From positions 687,001 to 751,000 of the forward strand of contig NC_037088.1 of assembly GCF_002994745.2 (NCBI RefSeq): DNA of 64,000 nucleotides, in the 5' to 3' direction. The position numbers and the translations under genes are program-made. This document shows positions 26,596 through 38,985 of this stretch, in pieces; positions within the stretch are counted from its first letter, which is position 1, and each line of letters begins with the position of its first letter. The notes below the pieces were generated by a model that had not been told where the DNA came from, searched no databases, and was given only the letters and a program-made list of their open reading frames with translations. The DNA comes from Rosa chinensis. Its lineage: Eukaryota > Streptophyta > Magnoliopsida > Rosales > Rosaceae.

Positions 26596-28242
26596 ATGGC
26601 CGATTTGGGAAGAATGTTTCACTCAAGCTTCATCGTCGTTGTTCGCTACCCGGGACAGAACGTCCGACAGACGGTGAGTTCTTGGGCCACCCTTGTAGTA
26701 CTGTTAGGTTTTCAGCTGGGTATCCGAACAATGAAATCAAGCGATTGGTTTGGTTTGGGCTTCGGCAGTTATGGTTTCAATTGGAAAGGTGGGTATGAAA
26801 ATAATGGTTATTTCGGTGGTGGTCGTTTAATTGTTAGCATTGATTTTGCAGAAAATTCCATCGCCGTTTAGTAGGGAGCACTTGGGGGAGGATGACAATG
26901 ACGTCGCTCGACTCGTATTGGATGGATGCAGGAAGTGCTCATATTATGTTCAGATTAGGCCATAAGGGCAGGACCATTGGCTGGGTTCTGGTTGGGAGAG
27001 CTTTTTGGAGAATGTCAGAGATGGTCAGGGTCGAATGGTGCTGCTACTCCAGTACAAAGGCGGGATGCGGTTCGTCGTGCGCCGGTATGATGTCAACAGA
27101 GGGTTGATGTACACTTCTCCCCGACCCCGATTCGGTCGCGAACCTCCCAAATCACCCATTATTAGAGGGGTATTCGACGACTTCGTATCTGACATTTGGG
27201 ATGACAGCGTCACTGTGGTAAGTCAGAATTTGCGAAAATTTAAATGGTTTATGTTGTCTAAGTCAATAAACCTTTGACTGACTGCAATTGGTTTCGGTGA
27301 ATTTCACATTGTCAGCCTGTGGTACCAAGAGGCGTCGTGCATAATAGGCTGATTGAGGACGGGGCTCCTGCTGTGTGTGAGTTCCGATGGGATACGGAGC
27401 CTCCGGTAATCCAGCAGGTCGAGATATTGGGGGGACGTAAGAAGCTACGATTTGCAGCTGACGGGGAACGCTTTCACTGGGAAAATCGGTTGGGAAAACG
27501 TCGCTGCTGTGTGTTCACCTACATGGGACAACTGCGTTTCTCGGTGCTTCTGTTCGACACTGTTCGAGGGAGCATGTGCACGATGCCGGTGCAATTCAGC
27601 GAAGCTCCACATGCGGGTCCACATATTAGGGGTATTGAGCAGCTGCAGGGGAATGTGGAGCCTCAGGAGGACCATATGGATGAGGATGGGGCACAGGGGG
27701 AAGAGATGGAGGAAGGGATCAATGAAGCTGATGTTGAAGTAGATGACGTAGAACCTCGGGAGGAAACGGTGGCAGCAAGATGGCAAAGAGGGAGATCGTG
27801 CAAATGCACAATCCAAACATGTCACGGTGTAAGTCTTTTGTTAAAATGTTTATGGTTTAGGGTTACTGCATTTAGTTTCCATACTAGCCGGATAGTATGC
27901 GGCATTTGCTTCCATTAAAAACTGGAATATGGTTTCAGAATTTTGAGCAAACTATGCATGTATGAGCAAAATTGTTATCAATTAGGTAACTAACCACCGA
28001 CTGTGCTGGACTTGTAGTATCTGCCAGCCAAGTTTGCTCAGGCCACATTTCCTACAGGAAAAGCAGTGAAGGTAAAGGTGCAGAAATCAGACGGACGTGT
28101 CTGGAGAATGAAAGCCGTCCCAACCAATACAACTCAATACTTAAGTGCCGGGTACACCAGATTCAGAGAGGATCTCAGTCTGCCGATAGGGTCTGCAATC
28201 GAGCTCCATGTGGTTGGCCAGAACAGAATGGTTTTCGACTGA
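26596..28242 (+). pseudogene. B3 locus D: three-domain REM-like B3 protein with one nonsense codon
   Basis: The exons are 26596-26673 (26 codons), 26852-27217 (366 nt), 27316-27828 (513 nt) and 28018-28242 (74 aa plus TGA). All are GT-AG with phase-0 introns. Domain 1: SSFIVVV in exon 1, then KIPSPF, GSGWESF, MVLLLQYKG, RFVVRRYD. Domain 2: PVVPRG, CVFTYMG, RFSVLLFDTVRGS. Next is a long acidic linker (DHMDEDGAQGEEMEEGIN region). Domain 3: GRVWRMKAVP, LSAGYTRF, MVFD. The only defect is a TAA at 26963-26965, in domain 1 between VQIRP and GQDHW. Everything after it is open, so this is either a very young pseudogene, a null allele or a sequence error. A downstream start could only give a protein lacking most of domain 1. 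Confidence 0.83.
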
Positions 28243-31200
28243 AGTTTAGGGTATGGTATGGCTGCAACTGTTTTTTGGCTGGGTGCAACTGTTGTGAATA
28301 AATTAATGATGTCAGAAACAGAATTGCATATCTGTGGTGTTAATGTTTCTGCTAATCCATCTGGTTGGGTAGTTTTTTGGGGAATTTCGTTAAGTCGGTT
28401 TAAATTTCTACGGACTATGGTATTATTTCCTTTGTAATTAACTTGGTTTTAATTACTTTGAATATTTCTATATATATATATATATATAATTTTTATTTTT
28501 TAAAGGTTGAATATTTATATTACTAGTACATTTTAGATCCGTTCTGGTTTGAGTTACTTTCGATATTGATATCAGTCCATTATTCGAAGCATGGTTATTA
28601 CATGTGTGTACTGAAATTCAGTTATTTGTTTTGCGAAGGCAAATCCGTTGACTTGCATCTGTGAATATTTCAATAGGATCGAACGGGAGTATGTTCATGA
28701 CTAGATTTATAGTCGAAGAGAAAGGTTTTGCTTGGTTGTGGTTTTCATGAACTATCCTTTGAAACAACACCAGTTGGGCGTGCGCTTAAAAAGTTCAGAT
28801 ATTAACAGGCCGCTATTTGTTTATTTGTCATTGTCTACGTTCATGATAACCAATATAAGTTTTTGTTGTTTTTTCTACAATCCACACCACATGTGTTGTA
28901 TTCAAGTTCACATTGTATTAAGACCTTTGTTTTGGTGATTTGGTGAACAATTAATTTTTGGCTTACGTTGTTACTACCAATAATCATATATGAGATACGG
29001 TTAAAAACAGTAATATAAATACTATTTTCATACATTTATCATGACATTGTTACTACCAATAATGAAGGACTAACATATCGAATATCGAGGCTATATCGAG
29101 AGTCGGAAATATTGAATTTTTTATAGAAATATTGAGGCAATGTCGATTTCCAAAAATGTTGGCGGAAATGAGGGAAATTTATACAAACAGTTGAAAATTT
29201 TGAATGCAACTTTTGCATATGTTTATTTGATCAATTATCTACTTTATTTCAAACGAAAATGTTCAATAAATATTGTTAAAATTTGAGTTGTAGTAATTTA
29301 AGGTGAAATAATATATGCTGACTAGTCTAACATTTTTTAATATTTAATTTAATACTCTTATTGTTTTCCTACTTTTAAAAAATATGAAATAGTTAATATA
29401 ATTAATTACTCCATGTTTCTTTTTTCCCGGGAACAAAAAGTTGTCGTCCGATTGGACATATTTTAAATTTTTCGAATGTCCTTTCACATGGGGGACAAGC
29501 ATAGTATATAAAGGAACATATACATCTCTTACAAGCAATACATACATGAGAGGTGCATAAAAGTGAATAATCATATATTGAAGATCATACACAAAAGGTT
29601 AATATCTCTTTTTCAAGACTATCCAATATAACTATGATTCAAACGGTTCTTTAAATCTCAACATCTCGCTCAGCTTCTTCCAAAACTTGATAGAACTGAG
29701 ATCTGTCGTGTCTTGCAAATACAATTATTACCGTTGGATTTCCTTCTTCCTTGTCCTGCATCTAACGTTTCCTCGTCTTCTCATGCAGCAGAAGTAAAAA
29801 ATCTGATTCGAATTTATTAAAGCATATATGAAAATTCATCAAACAAAAAGGTGAGGTATATAGAAAACTTAGTAATATTAAATAATTACATACATAGTCA
29901 TATGAAATTTAGTAATTTTTAATTAGAAAAAGAACAGCATAACAAAGGTATGAAGCATGATGCTACGGAACTTGAATTGTGTCATAAATTGAATTAAAAT
30001 GTTCTTCTTTTCTTCTGAAGTAAAATATTTGAAATATTGGTACTTCAAATTGAGAATTGGTGGTAAAAATATTTTTAATCCTTAATTGGTTATTTATTAC
30101 AAATTTACCATAATATTCTGATCACCTTCTGATATAAAAAAATCCAGCAAATATGCAAGTGCCTTTGTAGCGAGATTGGCTGAGTCATTAATACTTTCCA
30201 TCAGCCACCAAGGTTTGACTCTTGTACTGCGCATGAGAAACTTTTTTGTTTGCAATTTCTAGTATCAGTTGGCCACGTGGGCCTTGAGGCTTGACCCCGG
30301 CCACGTCATAAATGAAAGGTTGTCATGAATTTCGCAAGCTATTACTTTAATTATCACATTTTATGAATATTATGCGGAAGAATCGGAAATTTGCCGAAAT
30401 TCCTAAATTTGCATTCAACATTACTTTGGTAAGCAAAGAAAATATCGGGGAATTTCCTTTGGTAAGCAAATAAAATATCGGGGAATTATCTACAACAAAA
30501 ATGTGGCCAAAATATCAGGGATAAAACTGGAATTTTCAGTGATGGCCAATAATAATTTATGAGATATGGTTGAAAACAGAATGATAACAACCAATTTTTT
30601 TTCCCACATAACCAATTGTTAATGTCAAATTCTCCAAATCGTGCATCAAAATTGCAAAATTGTTTCACTGTTTAGCCATATGCAAAGGATTATCAACTAA
30701 ATTCTCAATAAATTATTGCACCAAACTAAAAAACATAGGTCGAAGCTAACAAGTTAGAATTCAGGGACAACTTTTCATCATGTTGTTACTGTTGCTCCGA
30801 TTATGCATTAGGTTCTTTACGATGGGTGAACTTTAACAAAATGCATGCTAGAGGTTGCCACTAATGACTCATTCGGTGCCTTCATCTTCACCTTCGTAAT
30901 GTCACGTCCAGAAAACTATGAAATGCAAGGACAACAATGATGATTGCAATTCTTGTAAAGAGAAAGTGTGTCACAAAGAAAAAAATGAGAACATGGGGAG
31001 GGAGATTGACCAGTCAAATAAACATTAATAAGCTTGATAAATATATAAGATTTCCATCTCCGCTAGTAAATATATTTTGTAAACCAAAATAGAATATAAG
31101 TTTGCAGTTTGATAAAATAATTGATAAATCTGTTGTCGCTAACAAATAATTATGTGAGGGAACAAAGTAGATAACCTGAGTGATTCACTAAACACATTGA

Positions 31201-32890
31201 CTAAATGAAGAACACTCCGATGTAGGTCAAGAAACAAACAACTAATTGAAGCCTATAAAAATTGTAAAAAACAATCAAAAATGTATAAGAATTTAATGCT
31301 AAGGAATATGTGAATGCTGAAATTACAAACCAAAGGCAACTGTACAATAATTGAAACACCACCTTATGTGACTACATGTTTAGGGAAGTATCACGATAAC
31401 CGCTACGACAAGTATCAAAAAAACTTTACGTCAAGTATCAAAAATACTTTACTACAAGAACCACCTTGACAAACCATTATATGAAGTTTAAGATGGCATA
31501 TGTAAAATTGTTCATATGGAACTCGCTACAAGTGAGTTACATTCTCGTAACAATTACAAATCACGGTCATTCCAACGACTCATTTCTCAATTGCTGATAA
31601 CCACGAAGGAGTGGTTCATGTACTTCAGAGAAGCAGTCTTCAAAACAGCAAGAAGTTTTTCTGCAAATACTCGATACAGGAAAATGTTGACAAATTTAAA
31701 TCAAATTTTAATACTAATGTGTATGCATTTGTCTTAATTTTGCAACTTTGACTTCTTCTTTACATTTTATATGAAGATTTAACAAGGTCAATTTGTCTTC
31801 ACAATTTTTATAATGATGACAACTTAAGTGTTAAGAAATTTAATTATGAAAAAATCACAAAATAACCAAAATTTGATCCAAACAAAATTATTGGAATCAA
31901 ATAAATATACCAACCAGATGAAATGTGAAAAAAATTCGGTTATACATGAAAAAAAAATTGCCACACATGGTAAACCACATATGCATCAGGACGAATATGA
32001 CAAAGGCAATCCGTGGGTGACTATCTCTTCATAAAATAGTTGGATAAGGAGTAATACCGTAAATGTAAATAAGTCGGTCATGGAAATGTGATATCAATGT
32101 CATATATGGTTGCGTATCATCCCCGTAAACGGATGTCGGTAGTATCTGTTACCAGTACATGATGCAGGGTAGTATAGGGGAACCCAAATCATACGAACAC
32201 ACTCGTCGGTCAATATAAATAAGTACTTGGACAATGAGGAGGAGATGAATTTGGGTGCACTCTGAAATGGGTTATGCATATGTGTCCATGACGGATGGAC
32301 ACAGTGTTGTTGGAAAAAATGGGGAGAAACTTATGCGTGCAACTACGATCATTACTAGACTGCATCCATTTTGGGCGCTGATATCATTTATGAACACACG
32401 GAGGTTTAAGTTGTCAATGGTGATCGACATGCAAGCTATGAAACTTCATCTACTATCGACATCATTGAAACGAGGAAGGTAAAACAATAATGGCCATGGT
32501 GTAAGCATGGCATTTGGTGTAGGTCAAATTAATTTAGCTGTAACCAGGGTGACTCAGCAACTAAGGCCATTAGGGCAATGAAACCCATTGATCAGATAAC
32601 GGATAATTAAGCCTTGGGTCAGTTGACATCAATTGGGTCGTCCACTGGCCTTCTGTGCTTGCTGGACAAATGTTAAACCAATAGTTCATACAGGGGTAAT
32701 TAAATTAATTTTAAAAAAATGGCAGAAAGTTGGGTTTCAGACAAGGGGGAAAAAGTGATTCACATGTAAACAATTAATCCTCCACAAAACATGGAAGGGT
32801 ATGTGGTTGTAAATAGAGGAAATAAACACAATATTTAAAGTGAATCAACTACCAACGGTATAATTAATCATGTCGCACCAAATACGAACA
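28243..32890. other. Gene-poor AT-rich region
   Basis: No gene was recognised. There are (TA)n at about 28467-28490 and several stretches rich in AATATCG-like words (29080-29150, 30440-30530), a pattern common in decayed plant repeats. Two similar segments, about 28976-29012 and 30545-30580 (both containing a TATGAGATA(C/T)GGTT(A/G)AAAACAG core), bracket roughly 1.5 kb. Short ORFs such as 31516-31737 and 32255-32482 have no motif. Confidence 0.4.
30161..30240 (+). mobile_element. Possible tRNA-derived SINE head
   Basis: GATTGGCTGAGTCA is A-box-like, and about 30 nt later GGTTTGACTC is B-box-like, the spacing of a tRNA-type internal RNA polymerase III promoter. The remainder does not form a tRNA. 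The 3' end and target duplication were not fixed. Confidence 0.3.
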
Positions 32891-33022
32891 TCGAAAGCGG
32901 CAAGCATTGAAATGGTACCAACCAACTACCAATATCCAAAGCAGCAAGCATTGAAATGAGACCGACCAACTACCGACATCCAAAGCAGCAAGCATTGAAA
33001 TGGGACCAACCAACTACCAACA
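32891..33022. repeat. 44-bp minisatellite, three copies
   Basis: Units start at 32891, 32935 and 32979, each like TCCAAAGCAGCAAGCATTGA followed by a (G/A)(A/G)TGG(G)ACCAACCAACTACCAA-type half. They differ by a few substitutions only. Confidence 0.9.
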
Positions 33023-33154
33023 ACCAGAGTTTAACAACAGCATACTTTATGTGTTGTGCGGCCCGCGCTATGAGTTCCTCATTTAAAGTGTGAAGGATCT
33101 GATATGATTTAAGAAGTAGAAACTTCAAACTGCAACTGCTGAAGTAGTCGGTGT

Positions 33155-33656
33155 GTGAGTTCAATGGGGTCACATAACGTGGGAGCTGATGACAAACACA
33201 AGTGCCTGGGATTGCACCAAGATTCTGATGACGACGCTTTCACACCTGAATCAATGGAGCATTACCGAAAATGGGTGGACCTTAATAAGCAAAGATCAAC
33301 GGGGATTGTCCAAGGTAAAAGGAGGAGGGAGAGAACCGCGATCAACAGGTCGGAGGCGCATAAAGGTACCGGTTGGAAATATATTATTGGTAAATGATAC
33401 TACGAATGGAGGTGATGCAAAGATGCCGGTCAACGTAGAAATGGAGGGCTGTTCGGGGGGGGGGGGGGGGGGGGGGGGGCGGAATGGATTCAGAACTGAA
33501 GCATCGCTGGAGACACAGTTGGAAGACAAATACGGAGAAGGTTTTAAAAAAAGATTTGAACTTTTTAGGTCATACACGCAGAAGATAATGCCAAATGATG
33601 TTTGGGGGAAAATACATGTTCAAATGGCGGAGGAAGCAGAAGCCCATATATGAGTG
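33155..33656 (+). other. Unassigned coding-like ORFs split by a G25 run
   Basis: Two overlapping frames look coding-like. The first is 33155-33397, hydrophilic, with QDSDDDAFTPESMEHYRKW and a basic GKRRRERTA patch. The second is the frame 33189-33653, which after the G run reads KYGEGFKKRFELF and ends AEEAEAHI. A 25-nt G homopolymer at 33455-33479 lies between the parts, so the frame across it is uncertain. I do not recognise the family. The composition suggests a soluble, charged protein or the relic of one. Confidence 0.3.
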
Positions 33657-34050
33657 GTAGCAATATGTGTTCCAAAGGTAATCTGCATCGGTGACCTTCG
33701 TTTTGTATATGGTTTTGTTAGTTACTTTTTTCTATGCAACTATGTTGATGGCGGTTGCATATTGGGTGTTATCTACCAAAATTGTTACCACCATGTATGA
33801 AATGAAGATAAATTCACCTATCTTGTTTTAGCGCTATTAAATTTTTGCACAGTTTCCACGTATGCCACGTCCATGTAAATGCAATGCAACATGAATTGTG
33901 TGTTCTACAAGGATGAAATAGGTTTAAAAGAAATCGTCATTCAAGTGACGGAACTAGTGTGTGAAAACGATTTTCGGAATGATGCTGCATTATTGTATAT
34001 GTATAATGAAAAATGACAACTTGTGCATTACAAATGATAATGCCAGTTCC

Positions 34051-34138
34051 AGTTTACAATAACAAGGGTTCAAATAATCCCACTGTGCCAACTGAGTTTC
34101 CAATAACATGGGTTCAAATAATCCCCCTGTGCCAACTG
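34051..34138. repeat. 44-bp tandem duplication
   Basis: AGTTTACAATAACAAGGG at 34051 and AGTTTCCAATAACATGGG at 34095 open two 44-bp copies ending CTGTGCCAACTG. Confidence 0.85.
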
Positions 34139-34473
34139 TGAGGATGAAAATAGCACAATATTGGAGCTAAACATGTCATTACCTCCATACATTGTTATTA
34201 GATGCATAATAACCAACAATGTCATCCGTTCTATGCTGATTACATTTTTGACAAACTACTTGCGTAAAAAACAATTATACGAAATGTTGAAAACATCCTT
34301 GTGAAACGGACTTCATTATGAAATGGAAAAAATTAAACATATTGAATGAAAATAATTAAATTCACTAACATGGCGCGGAAATGTGTCGCAAACCAAAATT
34401 CTGAATAACCAGTTCAAACTAAACCAAACCACCATACATTGGGATAAAGACTGGCGTACGGCCATAGTTGAAA

Positions 34474-34612
34474 CCATTATTACACATAAGACACGCAGTT
34501 ATTTAACCAAATTAAGTGAAGTGAGTAAGATTGGGTGCGGGGGGCCATTATTACACATAAGACACGCAGTTATTTGTCCAAATTAACCAAATCGAGTAAG
34601 ATTGGGTGGGGG
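34474..34612. repeat. 71-bp tandem duplication
   Basis: CCATTATTACACATAAGACA begins at 34474 and again at 34545. Both copies end in GAGTAAGATTGGGTG followed by a G run, with a small internal indel. Confidence 0.85.
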
Positions 34613-34627
34613 GTACACATAATGAAG

Positions 34628-35025
34628 TCAGTGCCTCGCAGTGCGGCGTGCCTTAAATTTGATTCCTGAAATATCAAGTGGAATATGGCAATTAGAGAGG
34701 AGGTTCCCGTTGTACGCTGCACGTCCAAGTGATGTAGCGTCAATTGGAGTTTCCTGAGCAGTTGCTGCCCATACAAAAACACGGATTGTATTTATTAGGT
34801 GATTGACTATGTCAAGGCTAAGACGGATCCTCTGGTCGGCTGAGTTGAACTAAAAAGAAATACAAATTTAGCATCCATTTTTGTATACATTCAGAACTAA
34901 AATGGTTATAACATGTAATTACAATCATTCATGTAATAAGGTAGCCAAAATATATTTACAAAAACACATTTGTAACTCACCGGTTCGAACCAGCGTTTCC
35001 GGTACTCTTCTTCAGAGTATTTCAT
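34628..35025 (-). CDS. Small two-exon gene of unknown function, 88 aa
   Basis: Minus strand. Exon 1 is 35025-34981, encoding MKYSEEEYRKRWFEP, with donor GTGAGT. An in-frame TAA lies 9 nt before the ATG, which supports this start. Exon 2 is 34849-34628, preceded by a pyrimidine-rich TTTCTTTTTAG acceptor, and ends in TGA. The phase-0 join gives 15 + 73 = 88 aa. The N-terminus is charged, the middle is amphipathic (VNHLINTIRVFVWAA) and the C-terminus is basic (KFKARRTARH). There is no signal peptide and no B3 motif. I do not recognise the family. The coincidence of an upstream stop, strong splice sites and an open joined frame supports a real gene or a recent relic. The minisatellites lie just downstream. 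Confidence 0.5.
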
Positions 35026-36583
35026 TATAGATTAACCACTCCTAATACTTGTAACAATATCATATCACACAACACACACCTCCAAGCTCAAATTCATTTC
35101 CACATAATCTGTATATACCCACACACACGCAACCGTTCTGTTTAACCAAACGTTTACTTATTCAACGCAAACAAATAGTTTACATATCCTACACAAACAC
35201 AAGCACAAATAAAAAAACTTCAAATCAATGTTATGAATGGTTTTGAGGATTCATTAGCGAACAATCCAAGCAATTTATGTCTGCTATTTTTACTATTATA
35301 ACATAATTACGCACCTTTATCCTCTTCAATGGCCTCACAGTTTTCACTGTACAAATGCAAATTCAGATGGACAACTATACAATACACAAAAATATGAAGC
35401 TCAGCAAAATTCAACACACCCAATTTTTTAACCAACTTCCAAGTCCGGAATAGCCGATCTTGTTTCGGTCATCAGCTAACTTTCAACAACAAACATAAAT
35501 TCCATGCCGTATAATTTCATATTGTATAATTTAATCTAACAGGCCATTATAGCAAATCATTATATCAATCAACCAAATTGTCCTAAACCCTAAACATCGA
35601 CACCAACCAATAATATAGAATGACTCGCCATACTCTGCACTAATTTCTTACTTTATCCAATGAAAGTTATATATCAGATTCCCATACCATATAGATCTGC
35701 CGAATCCATGCTCAACCACAAAATCTGCAGATTCAATTCTAATTCCCTACCATTTCATATTCCCTCTATATACTAACCGAAAAACAACAACCATCCGACC
35801 GCAGATATTACCTGAAACTGGAGATGATAGCAGTCTATTCCTTCCGCCAACAAGTACTTCAATGGATTTGTCTTACTCCGTCCTATAATTTCCCTATATC
35901 TGAAACTAAGCTTCGAATTGACTGTGCTTTCTTCAAACTCCCAATTACTTTTCCATGAACTCAGATCGGCCCTTCTAAAATGAGATATCGTTTGCAGATT
36001 GGTGTTTTGTTCAGATGCAAATTTTCTGTTTTCTACATAATAACGACGACGCGTATAGGGTTTTTACTCTCAACCTTATCTCCTCCTCGATGCAGCTGCC
36101 TCTCTCCTTCTTCCCTAAAAGCCCCTGTGGTAACTTCATTCTTTACAGTTTCAACTTCTCTGTCCTATGTGATTGACGGGGTCAACCTAACAGATATATT
36201 GACGCCATCTCTTGGTCTACATTTTACTTGGTTCATTGCAGACAAGGCCTTTCTTTTGTAAGATTGTTAAACAAACAAGCCAATTAGCCCAGAATGATAG
36301 GTACTGGTTAATTTTTGAAGTTATTTGAACATTAGAGATCGATCAAGCCAGGTACAAACTTAGTAAATTGATGTATGCCATAAGCCATGAAATTATTTAA
36401 TTGTATGAAAATGGAGAATGAATGGTAGGAACTGTCAAACAAATATTTTGAACACTAGCTACTTTGATGAACAGTTGGCGCAACAAAAACTTTGTAGAAT
36501 GGATTGTAAAACCTATACAGACCCTACTTAGTAGTATAGTCTATGGATGCATGGATCGATTCAGTAAGTTTCAGTGTATTGAA
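35026..36583. other. Intergenic DNA
   Basis: No gene was recognised. A 93-aa plus ORF at 35980-36261 is probably chance. The last part is 3' flank of the first lectin kinase locus. Similarity between the two kinase loci stops about 30 bp beyond the stop codon. Confidence 0.4.
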
Positions 36584-38985
36584 CTAAAAAGATCGAGAAG
36601 GACTTGGAGGCACAGATATATCAATCACTCCTTCGAGCATTTGTGTAACCTTCTTCATGGTGGGTCTCAAAGATGGATCCTCTTGTATGCACCAGATTGC
36701 CACCATTACTAGCCTCTCCAGCCTTTTCATGTCATTTCTGGCCTCCTCATCGTCCCCGATCATCTTGTTTAATCTCCTCTGGTTGTAGCAATCGTAAACC
36801 CAGTCAGTTAGTATCTTTTCTTCTTCATTTTCCCTTTCCATTTCGAGGCACCTCCTGCAACAGATAATCTCAAACAGCATCACCCCGTAACTGTAAACAT
36901 CAACCTTTGCAGTAACTGGAGTATTTCTGAACCATTCTGGTGCAACATACCCTCTGGTCCCTCTAATGACTGTATGAGTCAGAGTTTGATCACTTAGCAG
37001 AAGCTTTGCCAATCCGAAATCCGAAATCCTTGCTGTGAATGAATCATCGAGAAGTATGTTCTGCGGTTTGATGTCACAGTGGATGATCTGGGTGCTACAC
37101 TCATCGTGCAAGTACATGAGCCCTCTTGCAATGCCAAACGCAATTTGGATTCGTTTGTTCCAATCAGGCCTTGAAATCCCAAACAGAAAGCTAGCCAGTG
37201 TTCCATTTCTCATAAACTCATAGACTAGGAGTTTATTTGCCCCTTCATCACACAAGCCAAGCAATCTGACGAGGTTTTTGTGATGGGTCTTGGCTATTGC
37301 ACTTGCTTCTGTTTTGAATTCCTTTTCACCTTCTTGTGCCACCTTGTCCAACTTCTTGATTGCCACATAGTTTGTTGAGCTCGGAGATGATATGACTCCC
37401 TTATACACAGTGCCAAAAGCCCCTCTTCCAAGTTCTTCTCTGAAACCATCTGTGGCTTCTTCGAGCTCTTTGTAAGTAAAAGCGCGTAGATTTGCTTCCA
37501 TGATACTGGATGTGCTAGTGATAACCCTAAGTGTTTTTCGGTATGTGTAGAAAACAAGCAAAGCAATTGCTGCAACCAATAGGAAGTTGATAAACACAGA
37601 GCTACCTAGAAGGAGTGCTCCTACTAAGATGACAGTTTTCTGATCTTTCTTTTCTGTGTTTGAATCTCGAGATGCAGGGTTCTCAAAAGCATCAGATTTT
37701 GGTATTTTGATGAGAGCCTTGCCATACTCATTCCAGTCCTGCCTTCCATTGGAGAGTGGCAGTTTCTTCTTCCAGCAGCTCCCAGCTCTGATAACAGCTA
37801 CCACACAGTTACAATCATCGAGGCAAGACCTCCTACAATCATCTTCATTGAGTTGCTGCAATACTTCAAAGTTTGAAGAAGAGGGCCAGAAAGTATTTGG
37901 TAGCTCATGCATCACATATACATCTTGTGGCTTTGAATCACCTAGTTCACAACTGTGCATCCTGTTTTGTTTGCAGCCGCGCAACTTATATTGGGGATCT
38001 AAAGCAGAAAAGCCAGGAACGCATTCACAAATTGGCCTTGTGTTTGCATCAAGTCTGCAGTAACTGTTATATCCACATGGCCCGCCGCCCTCCTCTCCAG
38101 TTGAATCGAAGGCGAAGCAAATGTTTTCTGGGATAGACCACAAAGAGGACCAGGATGTCCCGCTCCCTTTTTTGGATAACCATATAGGGTAAAAAGCCCA
38201 TCAAAATCTAGTGTTGCTCTGTAATAGTAATCTCTTGATGGCGATACGGTTTTGTTTGTGAGGGTTACTATATTTCCATTCCGCAGAACAACGTTGATAT
38301 GACCCGACTCATTGAAGACTAGCTGATAGCCAGAATTCAATTTATCAGCTGCATCAGATGTATTGCTTTTGTAGTAAGCTTTATATTCAAACTCCGTAGG
38401 CAAGGCTATGGGGTACAACTCAAGCGTACCGGCTGGTTTAAATTGGAGTTGAAACTTCCCCTTTGAGTAGTTGCTTGCAGTCTTCCTAGAAGATAGCTTT
38501 TCTCCAATTTCCAACACTTGGGTTGGTAAAATGGTGTCTGTGTGGTCTTTGAAGCTCTGCCATAAAGGAGCTGAATTCTGGTTTGCAAGAACAAAGTTAC
38601 CTGAGTCAAGCATGGCAGCATAAGCAACTCCACTAATAACAGGCTGCGGCCAGATTTCCTCTTTCCGAGGGCCAGTGAGCCTGAAATTACCATCTTTTGT
38701 GAGCTCCACTTTGGATCCTTTTGGTGCTGGATTGTCTCCATTTGCATACCAAACAAGAGTCTTTTCTGGAATCTTGTCAAACCAGATGGCAAGCAAGAAG
38801 AGGTCCTGATCACCAATACGGCGAAACCCAAACGCAAATTCTCCGGAGGGAGATTGCCACGAAAGAGAGTTGTCTGATGCAGTTAGGGACAACCCCAAGC
38901 TTATATTTGCAGTTTGAGCAGCATGTACACAAAATGGTTGGACGATAAGGTAAAGCGCAAGCAAGTGGAGAACAGAGAAGGCCAT
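36584..38985 (-). pseudogene. LECRK3/RLK1-like G-type lectin S-receptor kinase, frameshifted copy
   Basis: An intronless minus-strand copy, highly similar to the intact gene at 51171-53576 over its full length. The 5' frame (38985 down to about 38170) starts MAFSVLHLLALYLIVQ (signal peptide) and encodes the bulb-type lectin domain. The 3' frame (38143-36584) encodes the EGF-like and PAN-like parts, the membrane span, and a full kinase (GRGAFGTVYKG, VAIKK, HCDIKPQN, DFG, APEW). The frames are joined wrongly. At about 38166-38175 this copy reads CCCTTTTTTGGATAA where the intact copy reads CCCATTTTTGGGATAA, a loss of one base. It also has a 6-bp in-frame insertion nearby (GCGAAG, near 38112). 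The lesion lies in a T run, so an assembly error is possible. Otherwise the kinase half keeps all catalytic motifs, arguing that inactivation is recent. Confidence 0.88.

Noticed and set aside
37656..38136. Plus-strand ORFs within the first lectin kinase
   Set aside because: They are antisense shadows of the conserved kinase and PAN-like coding sequence.
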